From Chloroflexota bacterium (GTDB lineage Bacteria; Chloroflexota; Dehalococcoidia; UBA2247; RBG-13-53-26), in assembly GCA_016875915.1 (NCBI GenBank), contig VGOM01000002.1, positions 87,263 to 143,247 of the forward strand: a stretch of DNA of 55,985 bases. The letters run 5' to 3'. The translations under genes and the position numbers were made by a program. Each line of letters opens with the position of its first letter. The stretch's first letter is position 1. Of this stretch, positions 23,300 to 32,397 are shown one piece after another. Below the pieces are notes generated by a model. It did no database searches, was not told where the DNA came from, and worked only from the letters and a program-made list of their open reading frames with translations.

Positions 23300-26065
23300 C
23301 TAGTTGACCGAGTTGAAGACGAAGCCCTTCCCCGAAAAGAGCCCGGAACAGGCATCAACCACGGCGGCATCGTAGAGCACCCCACGGTTCCGCGACACCT
23401 CTCCGAGAGCCTCCTCCAGTCCCAGGGCCATCCTGTATGGCCGGTGAGACGACATGGCCTCAACCACATCGGCCACACTCAGGATGCGCGCTTCCAGGAG
23501 GATCTCCTCCCCCCGAAGGCCGGAACGGTAGCCGGAGCCGTCCAGTCTCTCATGGTGCTGAAGCACTATCTTGGCCACCGGCCAGGGGAACTCGATGGTC
23601 TTCAGTATGTCATATCCCACCTGGGGGTGGGTCTTGATCATGGCGAACTCGACATCGTTCAACTGGCCGGGCTTGCTCAGGATCTCGGTCGGGATGTACA
23701 CCTTGCCGATGTCATGAAGCAGTCCCGATACCCGGATGGCATCAATCTGGTCATTGCCTAGGCCCAACTCCTTGGCGATGGCGCAGGCCAGCTCGGTCAC
23801 CCGGCGCTGATGGCCAGCGGTGTACCGGTCCCTGGTCTCCACAGTCAAGGTGATAGCCTTGATGGTGCTCTCCATGGCCCTCTCCAGCTTCCGGAAGCTC
23901 TGCTGGAGTCTCTCGTCGGCATGCTTGCGCTCGGTGATATCGCGCACCACTCCCATGATCTCCACCGGCTGACCGTGGGAATCGCAGATGAAGCTCAAGG
24001 TGGTGTCGGTCCACACCGTTGAGCCGTCCTTGCGCCTCATCTCCATCTCCAGGCCGAAGTTGCGCAGCCTGGTCAGCTCCTTCTCCTCGCCGGCCAGGGC
24101 TCTGGCGATGGCCTTCATAGCCACCTCCCGCGAGCGCGGGGCCAGTATCCCATCCATCATGTACTCCATCGCCTCTTCCACGCTGTAGCCCAGGAGACGC
24201 ATGATCGACGGGCTGAGATAGGTCGGCTTCAGGTTCAGGTCCATGGTCCAGATAACGTCTTTGACATTCTCGGCCAGCAACCGGTAGCGCTTCTCACTCT
24301 CCCGCAGGGCCTCGTCGGCCTGCTTGCGCTCGGTGACATCCATGAAATTGCCCAGGATGGCCGTCTCTCCCCTGTACTGGACGGAGGCCACCTTCTCCAT
24401 GGCCCACCTGGTCTTGCCGTCCTTGGTGACATAGCGGTATTCGTAGGGAGAGAACCGCTCGTTCCTCAGCATCTTCACTGCATTCTCCCTCACCGCCTCC
24501 CTGTCCTCGGGGACCACCAGCCTCAGGCAATCCGAGCCCACCAGCTCATCCTCAGCATAGCCGGTGAACTTCAGCACCCGGGGATTGACGAACTGGAACT
24601 TCCCTCCCCGGACGATATAGATGCCCACTGGGGAGTTGCTCGACAGGATCATGAACAGCTCTTCAGCTCTCTTGCGCTCGGTGATGTCGCGCACGATGCC
24701 CTTGATCTCCGCGGGACGGCCATCGTCAGCATCGCACTCGAAGCTCATTGAGGTGTTGGTCCACAGCGTCGACCCATCCTTGCGCCTCATCTCCATCTCC
24801 AGGTCGAGGTTCTGGGACTTGAAGAGGTCCTTCCGGCTCATGTTCTCCATGGACAGCACCCGTGCGATAGCCGTCATGGCCATCTCCCGGGAGGCGGGGG
24901 TCAGCGCCTCGGTGATCATCCGGGTCATGGCCTCATCAACGTCGTAGCCCAGCAGCCGGGTCACGGAAGGGCTGAGGTAGGTCGGCTGCAGATCCATGTC
25001 CATGGTCCAGACGACGTCGGTCATGTTCTCAGCAAGGAGACGGTAGTGTCTCTCTACCTCACGCAGGGTTTCCTCCGTCCGCTTCCTATAGGTGAGATCC
25101 TTGGCCAGAACCGCGAACCCCGTCGGCTTGGCCGACCTGTCACAGAGAAGGGAGGCGCTCAGTTCTGCGCTGAACCTCTTGCCGGCTCTGGTCAGCAGCG
25201 TGCACTCGATGCTGCCGCTCTGTTCGGCCTCAAAGGTTCCCCGTATCCTGTCGGTGACCCTGGCGTGATCCTCTCTGGCCACAAGGTCGAAGAGGTTCTG
25301 CCCCACCAGCTCTTCCTCATCATCGCAACCGTAGAGCGCCACGGCACCCCTGTTCAGGCCGGTTATGTTCCCCTCGACGTCGACGAAGAGCACCCCGTCA
25401 GTGGTCGAGTCAAACAGGGCGCGCAGCCTCTCCTCAACATCCCAAAGCTCCCGCCGGTCCTGATCGCGCTCCACGCCCCCGACGGACTCCCACCGGCCAT
25501 CCTTCTTGCTGATCGAGAACTGGTGCGCCTTGATCACCTCGACGATATCTGAGGCCCTGTACTTGTCGCACCTGTCCAGAGAATAGGTGCACAGCGCAAT
25601 CATGGGGTATTTGCGCATTGCTGCATCCAGGTGTTCTTCAAAGAAGGCCACAGCCTTCCAGTCCGCCTTCTCCAGCCAGACCTTGTCTGCGGCCAGCCTC
25701 ATGCCGTCGTATCCCTTGGCCAGTGCCTGCGCCAGTTTGTCCACCCAGGCATCAACCACTGCCTGCGGGCTCAGTGGCCCCCCCTTGCCTGACCACTCCA
25801 TCTGAGGCGCGATCTCCACCTGGCCCAACCTCACGAAACGGTCCAGCCCGGGCACGGCCTTCCTCAGCGCCTTCTGCGCCTCCCGCTCGCCGGTGGTCTC
25901 CGATGCAATCCACAGACAGAACTCGTTGTTCTCCAGTCCTGCCTTCAGGTACGGCACAACGATCTCGGCCAGATCCTCCTTGCCCTGGTAGAACTGGCAG
26001 ATGTGTGTTCCCCAGGGGGTGTCACCAATACACTCGATCCCCGTCTTCCTGTTCTTCAACCCCAT
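23300..26065 (-). CDS. MEDS / four-PAS / HD-GYP sensor, probable c-di-GMP phosphodiesterase
   Basis: 921-residue multidomain signalling protein without membrane segments. Order: MEDS domain (about 10-200, HICQFYQGKEDLAEIVVPYL), PAS (about 215-335), PAS (340-470), PAS (475-595), PAS (600-730), then HD-GYP (735-915). PAS 2 and PAS 4 are near duplicates (RYRLLAEN, TYLSPS, LGY, LEMEMRRKDGST, GxVRDITERK). The HD-GYP part has HDIGK (His784, Asp785), HHERLDGSGY and a late AxxY stretch; the residue after GSGY is Arg, not the usual Pro. GGAGGT lies before the ATG. Expected role: sensing a small ligand and hydrolysing c-di-GMP, by family inference. Confidence 0.92.
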   Translation of the reverse strand: MGLKNRKTGIECIGDTPWGTHICQFYQGKEDLAEIVVPYLKAGLENNEFCLWIASETTGEREAQKALRKAVPGLDRFVRLGQVEIAPQMEWSGKGGPLSPQAVVDAWVDKLAQALAKGYDGMRLAADKVWLEKADWKAVAFFEEHLDAAMRKYPMIALCTYSLDRCDKYRASDIVEVIKAHQFSISKKDGRWESVGGVERDQDRRELWDVEERLRALFDSTTDGVLFVDVEGNITGLNRGAVALYGCDDEEELVGQNLFDLVAREDHARVTDRIRGTFEAEQSGSIECTLLTRAGKRFSAELSASLLCDRSAKPTGFAVLAKDLTYRKRTEETLREVERHYRLLAENMTDVVWTMDMDLQPTYLSPSVTRLLGYDVDEAMTRMITEALTPASREMAMTAIARVLSMENMSRKDLFKSQNLDLEMEMRRKDGSTLWTNTSMSFECDADDGRPAEIKGIVRDITERKRAEELFMILSSNSPVGIYIVRGGKFQFVNPRVLKFTGYAEDELVGSDCLRLVVPEDREAVRENAVKMLRNERFSPYEYRYVTKDGKTRWAMEKVASVQYRGETAILGNFMDVTERKQADEALRESEKRYRLLAENVKDVIWTMDLNLKPTYLSPSIMRLLGYSVEEAMEYMMDGILAPRSREVAMKAIARALAGEEKELTRLRNFGLEMEMRRKDGSTVWTDTTLSFICDSHGQPVEIMGVVRDITERKHADERLQQSFRKLERAMESTIKAITLTVETRDRYTAGHQRRVTELACAIAKELGLGNDQIDAIRVSGLLHDIGKVYIPTEILSKPGQLNDVEFAMIKTHPQVGYDILKTIEFPWPVAKIVLQHHERLDGSGYRSGLRGEEILLEARILSVADVVEAMSSHRPYRMALGLEEALGEVSRNRGVLYDAAVVDACSGLFSGKGFVFNSVN

Positions 26066-26278
26066 TTCGGCTACCTCCGCCTAGCACTCATCGGGAGTCC
26101 GCAAGCAGCCTGGCACGCTGATCACTGCTCAAGACGGGAAGGCGCTCCCGCCCCAAGGGCGCCCCGCTATCATCCAGGCCAGACGCTCTCTCTTTCCGTT
26201 CCTTCGCCGCCACCCATCTGCGGAGGCGAACATGCCATGCGCAGTTACGGAGTAGACCCCACGAGCAACGTCGTGCAC
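26066..26278 (-). promoter_or_regulatory. Long untranslated leader of the HD-GYP sensor gene
   Basis: About 205 nt between the predicted transcription start and the ATG. It contains a GC-rich potential hairpin near 26142-26172 and a clear ribosome site next to the start. I looked for a c-di-GMP riboswitch core and did not find one. Confidence 0.35.
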
Positions 26279-26308
26279 ATTATTCACTAGCCCCAGCCAC
26301 ATTGTCAA
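26279..26308 (-). promoter_or_regulatory. Promoter of the HD-GYP sensor gene
   Basis: Minus-strand perfect -35 TTGACA (26303-26308), 18-base spacer, -10 AATAAT (26279-26284). Confidence 0.65.
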
Positions 26309-26541
26309 TAGCGGCCCCTGACGCCCGGAACGCGAATGCCGTGGTACCACCGGGAGTGCCATGAATGTGAGATGAAGAACCGGGATAGTCCGAGCCATTG
26401 GAGCGTGGTCGCGAGGAGTGCCGGGGAACCCACCTGTCCTATCATGCAGCCAATGGTTCTGACTAGTGCAGACCTCCTCGCCGCGGTCAGTCAACCGCAT
26501 ATGGGGACCCGCAGACCACAGTATTCCCACCGGCCTTTGAA
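26309..26541. other. Intergenic stretch without recognised gene
   Basis: Between the sensor promoter and the hairpin downstream of the GYD gene. Reading frames here are short and of shadow-like composition; no RNA family was recognised. Confidence 0.3.
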
Positions 26542-26557
26542 CCGGCACGGGTGCCGG
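26542..26557 (-). terminator. Hairpin downstream of the GYD gene
   Basis: A 7-bp perfect stem CCGGCAC/GTGCCGG about 18 bases past the stop codon. Only TTC follows on the minus strand, so it is a weak terminator candidate. Confidence 0.35.
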
Positions 26558-26574
26558 CTTTCGAGGGCAGGGCT

Positions 26575-26865
26575 CTACTTCTTCTTCAGCGTGCTGATGA
26601 AATCGTCCAGGCTGATGGCAGGCATGGTCAGCGTTTGAAGCGTACCCCTGGCACCCAGCTCAACCGCCACCTTGGCCACAGCCTGATTGCTGGGCGCTTC
26701 GATGATGTTGACGAAGTCAAACGGCCCCATGACCGCATACTGATAGAGGACCTTCACCCCCATGGCCTCGACCTCTTTGTTGACTTCCTTGATCCTCTCG
26801 GGATTCTCCTTGATGGTCCTTCTGCCCTCGTCAGTCAGATTGGTGAGCATCACATAGACAGGCAT
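26575..26865 (-). CDS. GYD domain-containing protein
   Basis: 96-residue single-domain protein of the GYD family (dimeric alpha-beta barrel fold). It shows VYVMLTNLTDEGRRTIKENP at the start and the domain-defining stretch YAVMGPFDFVNIIEAPS (GxYD variant) with AVAKVAVELGARGTLQTLTMPA after it. The start at 26865 is chosen because AAGGGGGTG precedes it and similarity begins there. Function unknown; members occur as lone genes in archaea and anaerobic bacteria. Confidence 0.88.
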   Translation of the reverse strand: MPVYVMLTNLTDEGRRTIKENPERIKEVNKEVEAMGVKVLYQYAVMGPFDFVNIIEAPSNQAVAKVAVELGARGTLQTLTMPAISLDDFISTLKKK

Positions 26866-27021
26866 CACACCCCCTTGAAGCAGACATTTCCCCAGGCATA
26901 CCGGCGGCACCGGCACCCTTCCCAGCAGAAAGAGAAGGCCTGCACCGAACCGAACCATCGGGAGGGGAGGGCAGCGCCCTTCCCTGTATGGCACCGTGAG
27001 GATGAGCGGCGGCCCGGTCTA

Positions 27022-27051
27022 TTGACAAACCCCGGGTCAGGCCGCTATTAT
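27022..27051 (+). promoter_or_regulatory. Promoter of the methyltransferase gene
   Basis: Perfect -35 TTGACA (27022-27027), 18-base spacer, -10 TATTAT (27046-27051). Its -10 overlaps a minus-strand TATAAT. Confidence 0.6.
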
Positions 27052-27056
27052 ACCAT
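27048..27056 (-). promoter_or_regulatory. Extended -10 promoter of the GYD gene
   Basis: Minus-strand TGGTATAAT: a perfect -10 with an extended TG element and no good -35. It shares bases with the divergent -10 of the methyltransferase promoter. Confidence 0.45.
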
Positions 27057-27115
27057 GCCAGCTAATATCGCAATCGAAATCAGTATGCGCACAATCCGAG
27101 AGGCGGAGATAGCCA

Positions 27116-27961
27116 GTGGCAACCGGTAGGTTGGTCAGCAAGACGCGGCGAATCGAATCCCTGCCTCTCCATTTGCTCAAGCGGGGCCGGATCCACCTCC
27201 TGCCAGTGTACTACCTGGCCAGACTGAGCCGCCTTGGCAGCGAACTGGTGTCCAACCAGGGGAGCGCCGAGTACCAGGACCTTGTCTACCGGAACCAGCC
27301 ACAGGGCAAGCTGCTCATCGGCAAGGTCTTCGACAGGTACCTCTTGAGCTTCCCCACAGCCAGGGGGTGCAGGAGCAGGCTAGCCGCCACACAGGAGACA
27401 CTGGAGCAACTGCTGGCGACACGCAATACCAGCAACACAGTCATCCTGGATCTGGGCTGCGGATACGCCCGGGGCCTGATTGCACTCAACGAAAGGATCA
27501 ACAGCCGGAGGAATGGCCAGGTCTCCGTCTATGGCATGGATCTGAATGACAAGGCCATAGAGACCGCCTCAGCCAGGGCCAAGGAGAAGGGTCTGGCCAA
27601 CATGGCCTTCTCCTCCGGAGATGCCCTGAATCCGGGCGACTACCCGGTCCGCTCCGCCGACATCGTGGTCTTGAACGGGCTGGCCCAGTACCTGCCCCGT
27701 GACGAGAGGATGCTCCTCTACCGCAATGTCCACGCCGTATTGAATGAGAACGGCTTCCTGCTCACCGACTACTTCTGCAACTGGGCCAAGAACCCCGTCC
27801 AGAAGTGGTGGAAGGGTATGAGCGAGCAGTTCCTCGGCGTCCGACTGGACTGGCTGAGCAAGGACGAGGTGGAGGCCATGTTCTCCGAACTGCCTTTCAG
27901 GAACTGCCGCACCTGGTACAGTCATGACAGACTCTGCCTCATGATCCTGGCTCAGAAGTAG
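27116..27961 (+). CDS. Class I SAM-dependent methyltransferase
   Basis: 281 residues. Motif I, VILDLGCGYARGLIAL (about 110-125), the acidic end of strand 2 in VYGMDLNDKAIETA, and motif IV-like SADIVVLNGLAQYL define the Rossmann methyltransferase core. The first 100 residues form a basic, helical extension (KRGRIHLLPVYYLARLSRLG) without a clear membrane span. GTG start at 27116; GGAG lies about 10 bases upstream. Substrate unknown; it is a lone gene divergent from the GYD gene. Confidence 0.85.
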   Translation: MATGRLVSKTRRIESLPLHLLKRGRIHLLPVYYLARLSRLGSELVSNQGSAEYQDLVYRNQPQGKLLIGKVFDRYLLSFPTARGCRSRLAATQETLEQLLATRNTSNTVILDLGCGYARGLIALNERINSRRNGQVSVYGMDLNDKAIETASARAKEKGLANMAFSSGDALNPGDYPVRSADIVVLNGLAQYLPRDERMLLYRNVHAVLNENGFLLTDYFCNWAKNPVQKWWKGMSEQFLGVRLDWLSKDEVEAMFSELPFRNCRTWYSHDRLCLMILAQK

Positions 27962-28169
27962 CCCGGGCACACTGGCCACTTGCCCGCCCGTCCGATCTCG
28001 GGACCCGCCTGTCCCCACCCAAGTGCACCGTGCCCACAGCGCCTTCGGGCCTGCCGAGGGCCGCCTGTGATCTTTCAGTGACATTCTAGCCTCCACCAGC
28101 GAAAAGCCTGTGAAACATCCCACCACCGTTGAGACACCGATGTGGTCTCGGGTCCCTAGAATGGGTGCC

Positions 28170-29279
28170 ATGAACACGTCGATGCCAGATCCAGCTTCCG
28201 CCAGCTGCAAGCAGATCCAGCTTCAGGACAAGCGACTGCTTGCCTATGCCGAGTACGGCGATCCACAGGGAAAGCCGGTCATGCTATTCCATGGAACGCC
28301 CGGGTCGCGGTTGTTCCACCATCCGGACGAATCCATCGCCCTCTCAGTCGGCGCCCGTGTCATAGTCCCTGATCGGCCTGGATTCGGACTGTCCGACTTC
28401 AAGGCCAGGCGCTACCTGCTGGACTGGCCCGATGACGTAGTGCAGCTGGCCGATGGATTGGGCATCGATCGTTTCGCAGTGGCGGGCATCTCCGGAGGGG
28501 GACCGTATGCCGTTGCCTGTGCCCTGAGGATCCCTCACCGGCTGACCAGGGCGGCCCTGATAAGCAGCATGTCACCACTCTCCTTGCCAGGGGCTACCGA
28601 CAGCATGATGTGGCGAAACCGCTTGCTGTTCCGTCTAGCCCAGAACTCGCAGATGCTCACCAGGCTCTCGTGGTGGATCATGGGCCTGGCATATCGCCAG
28701 GATCCGCACCGTTTCTTCAGGTTTGAAACGGGGCTGTCATCGCGAACCGAGAGAGAGGTGATCAACCGGCCCGAGGTTGAGTCCGTACTGATACGAGACT
28801 ACGGAGAGGCCCTGCGGGCCGGCGTCGACGGCGTTGCCTGGGAGACCATCATACTGTCCCAGCCCTGGGGCTTCCGGCTGGAGGACGTGGCCCTGGAGAC
28901 CCACCTCTGGCACGGCGAGGATGATGGCAGGACCCCCATAGCCATGGGGAGGTACCTGGCTGCCAGCATCCCCAACTGCCGCGCCGCCTTTCTGACGTCG
29001 GAAGGACACGAGGTGTTCTACAACCACTGGAGGGAGATCCTCTGCGTCCTCACTCCGCCCGAGGTCAGAGAAGAGGCAGTGAAAGAGGTCACCGTCGAGG
29101 CCCAGAAGAAGCCGCGGCGACGCGTCACGCGACGCGCCCCGGCTTCGGCCAACGTAGGCTCTGCCGACTCGGCTGAGCCGCCTTCGCCCCGGCGTCCCTC
29201 AAAACCAAGGGCGGTGCGCACCACTCGAACAAAGAAGCAGCTGACCGCCGCCGGATCGCCCAGCGGCAGTGCCTCTTGA
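28170..29279 (+). CDS. Alpha/beta hydrolase with basic C-terminal tail
   Basis: About 370 residues. Alpha/beta hydrolase core: oxyanion HGTPGS, DRPGFGLSD, nucleophile elbow GISGGGP, acid in HGEDDGRTP and His in SEGHEVF. The last 60 residues or so form a low-complexity Arg/Lys/Pro/Ser tail (KKPRRRVTRRAP, RRPSKPRAVRTTRTKK), unusual for these hydrolases and possibly nucleic-acid or membrane-surface binding. The start is uncertain: ATG at 28140, 28161 or 28170, or a GTG at 28110, none with a good SD. Substrate unknown. Confidence 0.85.
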   Translation: MNTSMPDPASASCKQIQLQDKRLLAYAEYGDPQGKPVMLFHGTPGSRLFHHPDESIALSVGARVIVPDRPGFGLSDFKARRYLLDWPDDVVQLADGLGIDRFAVAGISGGGPYAVACALRIPHRLTRAALISSMSPLSLPGATDSMMWRNRLLFRLAQNSQMLTRLSWWIMGLAYRQDPHRFFRFETGLSSRTEREVINRPEVESVLIRDYGEALRAGVDGVAWETIILSQPWGFRLEDVALETHLWHGEDDGRTPIAMGRYLAASIPNCRAAFLTSEGHEVFYNHWREILCVLTPPEVREEAVKEVTVEAQKKPRRRVTRRAPASANVGSADSAEPPSPRRPSKPRAVRTTRTKKQLTAAGSPSGSAS

Positions 29280-29420
29280 GAGACACCTCATCCGCGATAG
29301 CGGCGGCCGCACCAGCCCGCTGGAGGCGACGGCCAAGCCGACAGCTTCGTAGCGCCCCGCTGCATCCGCAGCCTCAGCCGACCCTGGGCACACGAGAATC
29401 ATGAACGACCTACGGGGCAC

Positions 29421-29449
29421 TTGACACCCCATCTGGCCCAGCCTATATT
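29421..29449 (+). promoter_or_regulatory. Promoter of hpf
   Basis: Perfect -35 TTGACA (29421-29426), 17-base spacer, -10 TATATT (29444-29449). One of the best sigma-70-type matches in the window. Confidence 0.75.
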
Positions 29450-29496
29450 GTGTCATACTTCAGCCCGGGCCGAGCGAAGACGAAGGAGCGCCTGGA

Positions 29497-30057
29497 ATGA
29501 ACATCGTCGTCAGAGGCAAGAAGATACACGTTGGCACTGACCTAGAGGCCTACATCGCCGAGAAACTCGGCCGGATTGACCACGTTCTGCCTTCGGTGAT
29601 CGAAGCCAAGGTGGAGATCTCCAGAGAGACAGCCAAAGACCCCAGCAACAGATACGTAGTCCAGGTGACCGTCAACAGCAACGGCACTCTCATCAGGGCT
29701 GAGGAAGGAGATGCGGACCTCAATGCCGCCATCGATGCCGCTGTCGATGTCATCCGGAGGCAAGCGAGGCGCTACAAGGAGCGGTTCTACCTGAAGCACA
29801 AGAGGTCAGATCGGCACAAGAGGGAGCTGCCGCCCTCGGTGGAATCACTTCCTGTCGCGGAGGACAGGCTGCCCGACAACGTCGTTCGCAGCAAGAGCTT
29901 CAGCGTCAAGATGATGACGCCATCCGAGGCCACGGAACAGATGGAACTGCTGGGGCACGACTTCTTCATCTTCGTCAATGCCCGCAGCAATCAGGTCAAC
30001 GTCTTGTACCGCCGGAAGGACGGCTACTACGGGCTGATCGAGCCCGACATAGCCTGA
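29497..30057 (+). CDS. hpf: Ribosome hibernation promoting factor, long form
   Basis: 186 residues: an N-terminal S30AE/HPF domain (about 1-105: NIVVRGKKIHVGTDLEAYI, RAEEGDADLNAAIDAAVD) and the C-terminal dimerisation domain of long HPF (about 130-186: VRSKSFSVKMMTPSEA, RSNQVNVLYRRKDGYYGLIEP). Long HPF dimerises 70S ribosomes into inactive 100S particles in starvation. GAAGGAG precedes the ATG and a strong promoter lies upstream. The histidine kinase gene follows 59 bases later and may be read from the same promoter. Confidence 0.95.
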   Translation: MNIVVRGKKIHVGTDLEAYIAEKLGRIDHVLPSVIEAKVEISRETAKDPSNRYVVQVTVNSNGTLIRAEEGDADLNAAIDAAVDVIRRQARRYKERFYLKHKRSDRHKRELPPSVESLPVAEDRLPDNVVRSKSFSVKMMTPSEATEQMELLGHDFFIFVNARSNQVNVLYRRKDGYYGLIEPDIA

Positions 30058-30116
30058 CGGGCCCCGTCCCCTGGACAGGCCAAGTACCTTGTTCAGGCCA
30101 GCACCGGGGCGAACCG

Positions 30117-31499
30117 GTGCACCATAGCTTCGGATCAGCAGGAGCCCGTCCGGACGAGACGCTACCGTCATGTGAAGTGATCCGGGGCGAAGCCGGCTCG
30201 CCGAGCGGAGGAGTCATCGAATCTTCGGGTGAGGCCAGTCCTGAAACGATCAGCCACGACCGCGAAGGGAATGACAAGACCTACCGTGACCTCCTTGCCC
30301 TGAGTCGCGTGTCAGCGGCGGTCAGTGGGCTGTGGGACCTGGACGCCATCCTTGAGGTTGCCCTGGACAATGTCCTCAGCATCATGGATGGCAGAATGGG
30401 GGGTATTCTCCTCCTGGACGAAGAGACCAAGACCCTCTCCTACCGGGTCCAACGGGGCCTCTCACCCAGGTATGCCCAGGAAGTTCGCCTCAAGCTGGGG
30501 GAAGGCATCGCGGGAAGGGTGGCTCAGACAAGCAAGGCCATCCTTCTGGAGGACGTCTCCAAAGAGCCGCTGGCAGCCTACCACGATCTGGTTCAGGCGG
30601 AGAATCTCAGGGCGCTGATCAGCGTTCCGCTCCGCTCAAAGGAGAACGTCTGGGGCGTGATCAATGTAGCCAGCCACTTGCCTCACCGCTTCACCAGGGA
30701 CGACCTGCACCTGTTGCACTCCATCGGCGATCAGGTCGGCGTGGCCATCGAACAGGCCAGACTGTACGAGCGGCTGGCCAAGGGCAGGGAACGCTATCGC
30801 CAGCTGGCCCGCCAGGTCCTCATCGCTCAGGAGGAAGCGCGGAGAAGGCTGTCCAGGGAGCTGCACGATGAGACGAGTCAGACCCTCTCGGGCCTGGCCC
30901 TCAATCTGCAGGCGCTGGTGGACATGGCCGAGATGGCCGGCGTCAAGGACGGGGAATTCAAGGCCCGGCTGAGAAAGGCGCACTCCCTGGCAGTCCAGAT
31001 CAGCACTGAGGTGAGCCGGATAATCAGGGAACTCCGGCCCACCCTGCTCGACACGCTGGGGCTCGTTCCTGCAGTCAGGCAGTATGCCGAGACCACGTTG
31101 GGGCACCTCGGCATCAATGTCTCTCTGGAAGCCAAGGGCAACTTCAAGTCGCTGCCGCCGGAACTGGAAGCAGGGCTGTTCCGCTTCGCCCAGGGAGCCA
31201 TCGGCAACATCGCCAGGCACTCCGAGGCAAAGAACGTCACCATATTCATGGAATGCAAGGCCAACGACCTGCTGCTGCGCGTCACCGACGATGGCAAGGG
31301 ATTCGACGTCTCCAAGATCACTGGCATAGAGGAAGGCGGCCGGGGCCGGGGGCTGTTTAGCATGAAGGAGAGGGTTTCTTTGCTGGGTGGGTCTTGTCTG
31401 GTGAAGTCCCAGCCCGGGGAGGGTACAATTGTCACCGCCAGAGTGCCGGTGATTCGGGATATGGCTGATGCAGAAGATAAGAGTACTAGTGGTAGATGA
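30117..31499 (+). CDS. GAF-domain sensor histidine kinase (NarL-type)
   Basis: 460-residue cytoplasmic kinase. GAF domain about 60-215 (EVALDNVLSIMDGRMGGILLL, LKLGEGIAGRVAQ), HisKA_3 dimerisation helix with phospho-acceptor His250 in LSRELHDETSQTLSG, and HATPase (VTDDGKGFDV, GRGRGLFSMKERV). The GTG at 30117 is the only early start; the first 55 residues are disordered-looking, so the true start could be later. It overlaps the response regulator by 32 bases, a clear two-component pair. The signal is unknown; GAF domains of this kind may bind haem, nucleotides or Fe-S clusters. Confidence 0.93.
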   Translation: MHHSFGSAGARPDETLPSCEVIRGEAGSPSGGVIESSGEASPETISHDREGNDKTYRDLLALSRVSAAVSGLWDLDAILEVALDNVLSIMDGRMGGILLLDEETKTLSYRVQRGLSPRYAQEVRLKLGEGIAGRVAQTSKAILLEDVSKEPLAAYHDLVQAENLRALISVPLRSKENVWGVINVASHLPHRFTRDDLHLLHSIGDQVGVAIEQARLYERLAKGRERYRQLARQVLIAQEEARRRLSRELHDETSQTLSGLALNLQALVDMAEMAGVKDGEFKARLRKAHSLAVQISTEVSRIIRELRPTLLDTLGLVPAVRQYAETTLGHLGINVSLEAKGNFKSLPPELEAGLFRFAQGAIGNIARHSEAKNVTIFMECKANDLLLRVTDDGKGFDVSKITGIEEGGRGRGLFSMKERVSLLGGSCLVKSQPGEGTIVTARVPVIRDMADAEDKSTSGR

Positions 31500-32121
31500 C
31501 CACACCATCGTCCGGGATGGTATCTGCGCACTGCTGAACCTGGCCGCCGACATGCAGGTGGTCGGAGAGGCCGCCGACGGGCGGGAAGCTCTGGACAAAG
31601 TGCGGGAGTTGACCCCCGATGTGGTCATCATGGACATCGCTATGCCCCTGCTGGGAGGCATGGAAGCCACCCGGCGGATACGGAAGGAGTTCCCCGCCAC
31701 GAAGGTACTGGCCCTGACCCAGTACTCGGACAAGGAGTATGTCCTGCCGGTCATTGAGGCTGGCGCCCACGGTTTCGTCAGCAAGACCGCCGCCTCCTCA
31801 GAGCTGGCCGTAGGCATCCGCTCCGTCTACCGGGGCGACTCATTCCTATCCCCCTCGGTGGCCAAGCTGCTGGTGGAGAGCTTTCAGCAGGGCAGCGGGA
31901 TTCAGGACAAGCGCGACCCCTACGATCAGCTGACCGGCCGAGAACGAGAGGTCCTGAAGCTCCTGGTGGAGGGACACACCACCCAGGAGATCGCCGACAT
32001 CCTGGTGATCAGTCCCAAGACAGTCGAAGGCTACAAGACCAGCCTCATGGACAAGCTGGACATACATAACCGCGTCGATCTGGTGAAATACGCCCTGCGG
32101 AAGGGCATCATCACCGTCTGA
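31468..32121 (+). CDS. NarL/LuxR-family response regulator
   Basis: 217 residues. Receiver domain (1-125) with acidic pair Asp10-Asp11, phospho-acceptor Asp56 in VVIMDIAMP and Lys in FVSKTAA, then a LuxR helix-turn-helix (about 150-215: LTGREREVLKLLVEG, TQEIADILVISPKTVEGY). It overlaps the kinase gene, so it is its cognate regulator. Target genes are not evident. Confidence 0.95.
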   Translation: MQKIRVLVVDDHTIVRDGICALLNLAADMQVVGEAADGREALDKVRELTPDVVIMDIAMPLLGGMEATRRIRKEFPATKVLALTQYSDKEYVLPVIEAGAHGFVSKTAASSELAVGIRSVYRGDSFLSPSVAKLLVESFQQGSGIQDKRDPYDQLTGREREVLKLLVEGHTTQEIADILVISPKTVEGYKTSLMDKLDIHNRVDLVKYALRKGIITV

Positions 32122-32397
32122 ATCCGGCACAGCAATCCGGCTCCCCCGCACCTTATGGCGAAGTTCCCCCGTCGCCACCATTCGGTTCCCCCGCTCCGCA
32201 GGCCGGGGCACCAGGGTCTTCGCCCCCGGCCAGAACCAGGGGTTTTCCCCGGGAATCCAAGGGTTTCTGCCCTCTTGGGCCCGGTCTGAAGCCCTCTTTC
32301 GCGTGAGACCGGATGGCGCTACCCTTGAAGCACGTCATACCGGATGCGCACCAAGCTGATCGGCTTTAGTGGAGGCGATCCGGAAAGGAGGTTGGGG

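Noticed and set aside
26066-26278. c-di-GMP riboswitch in the leader of the HD-GYP gene
   Set aside because: Tempting because of the product, but the conserved GEMM core nucleotides were not found.
30636-31817. 393-codon open frame on the minus strand
   Set aside because: Antisense to the histidine kinase and response regulator, both with full motifs.
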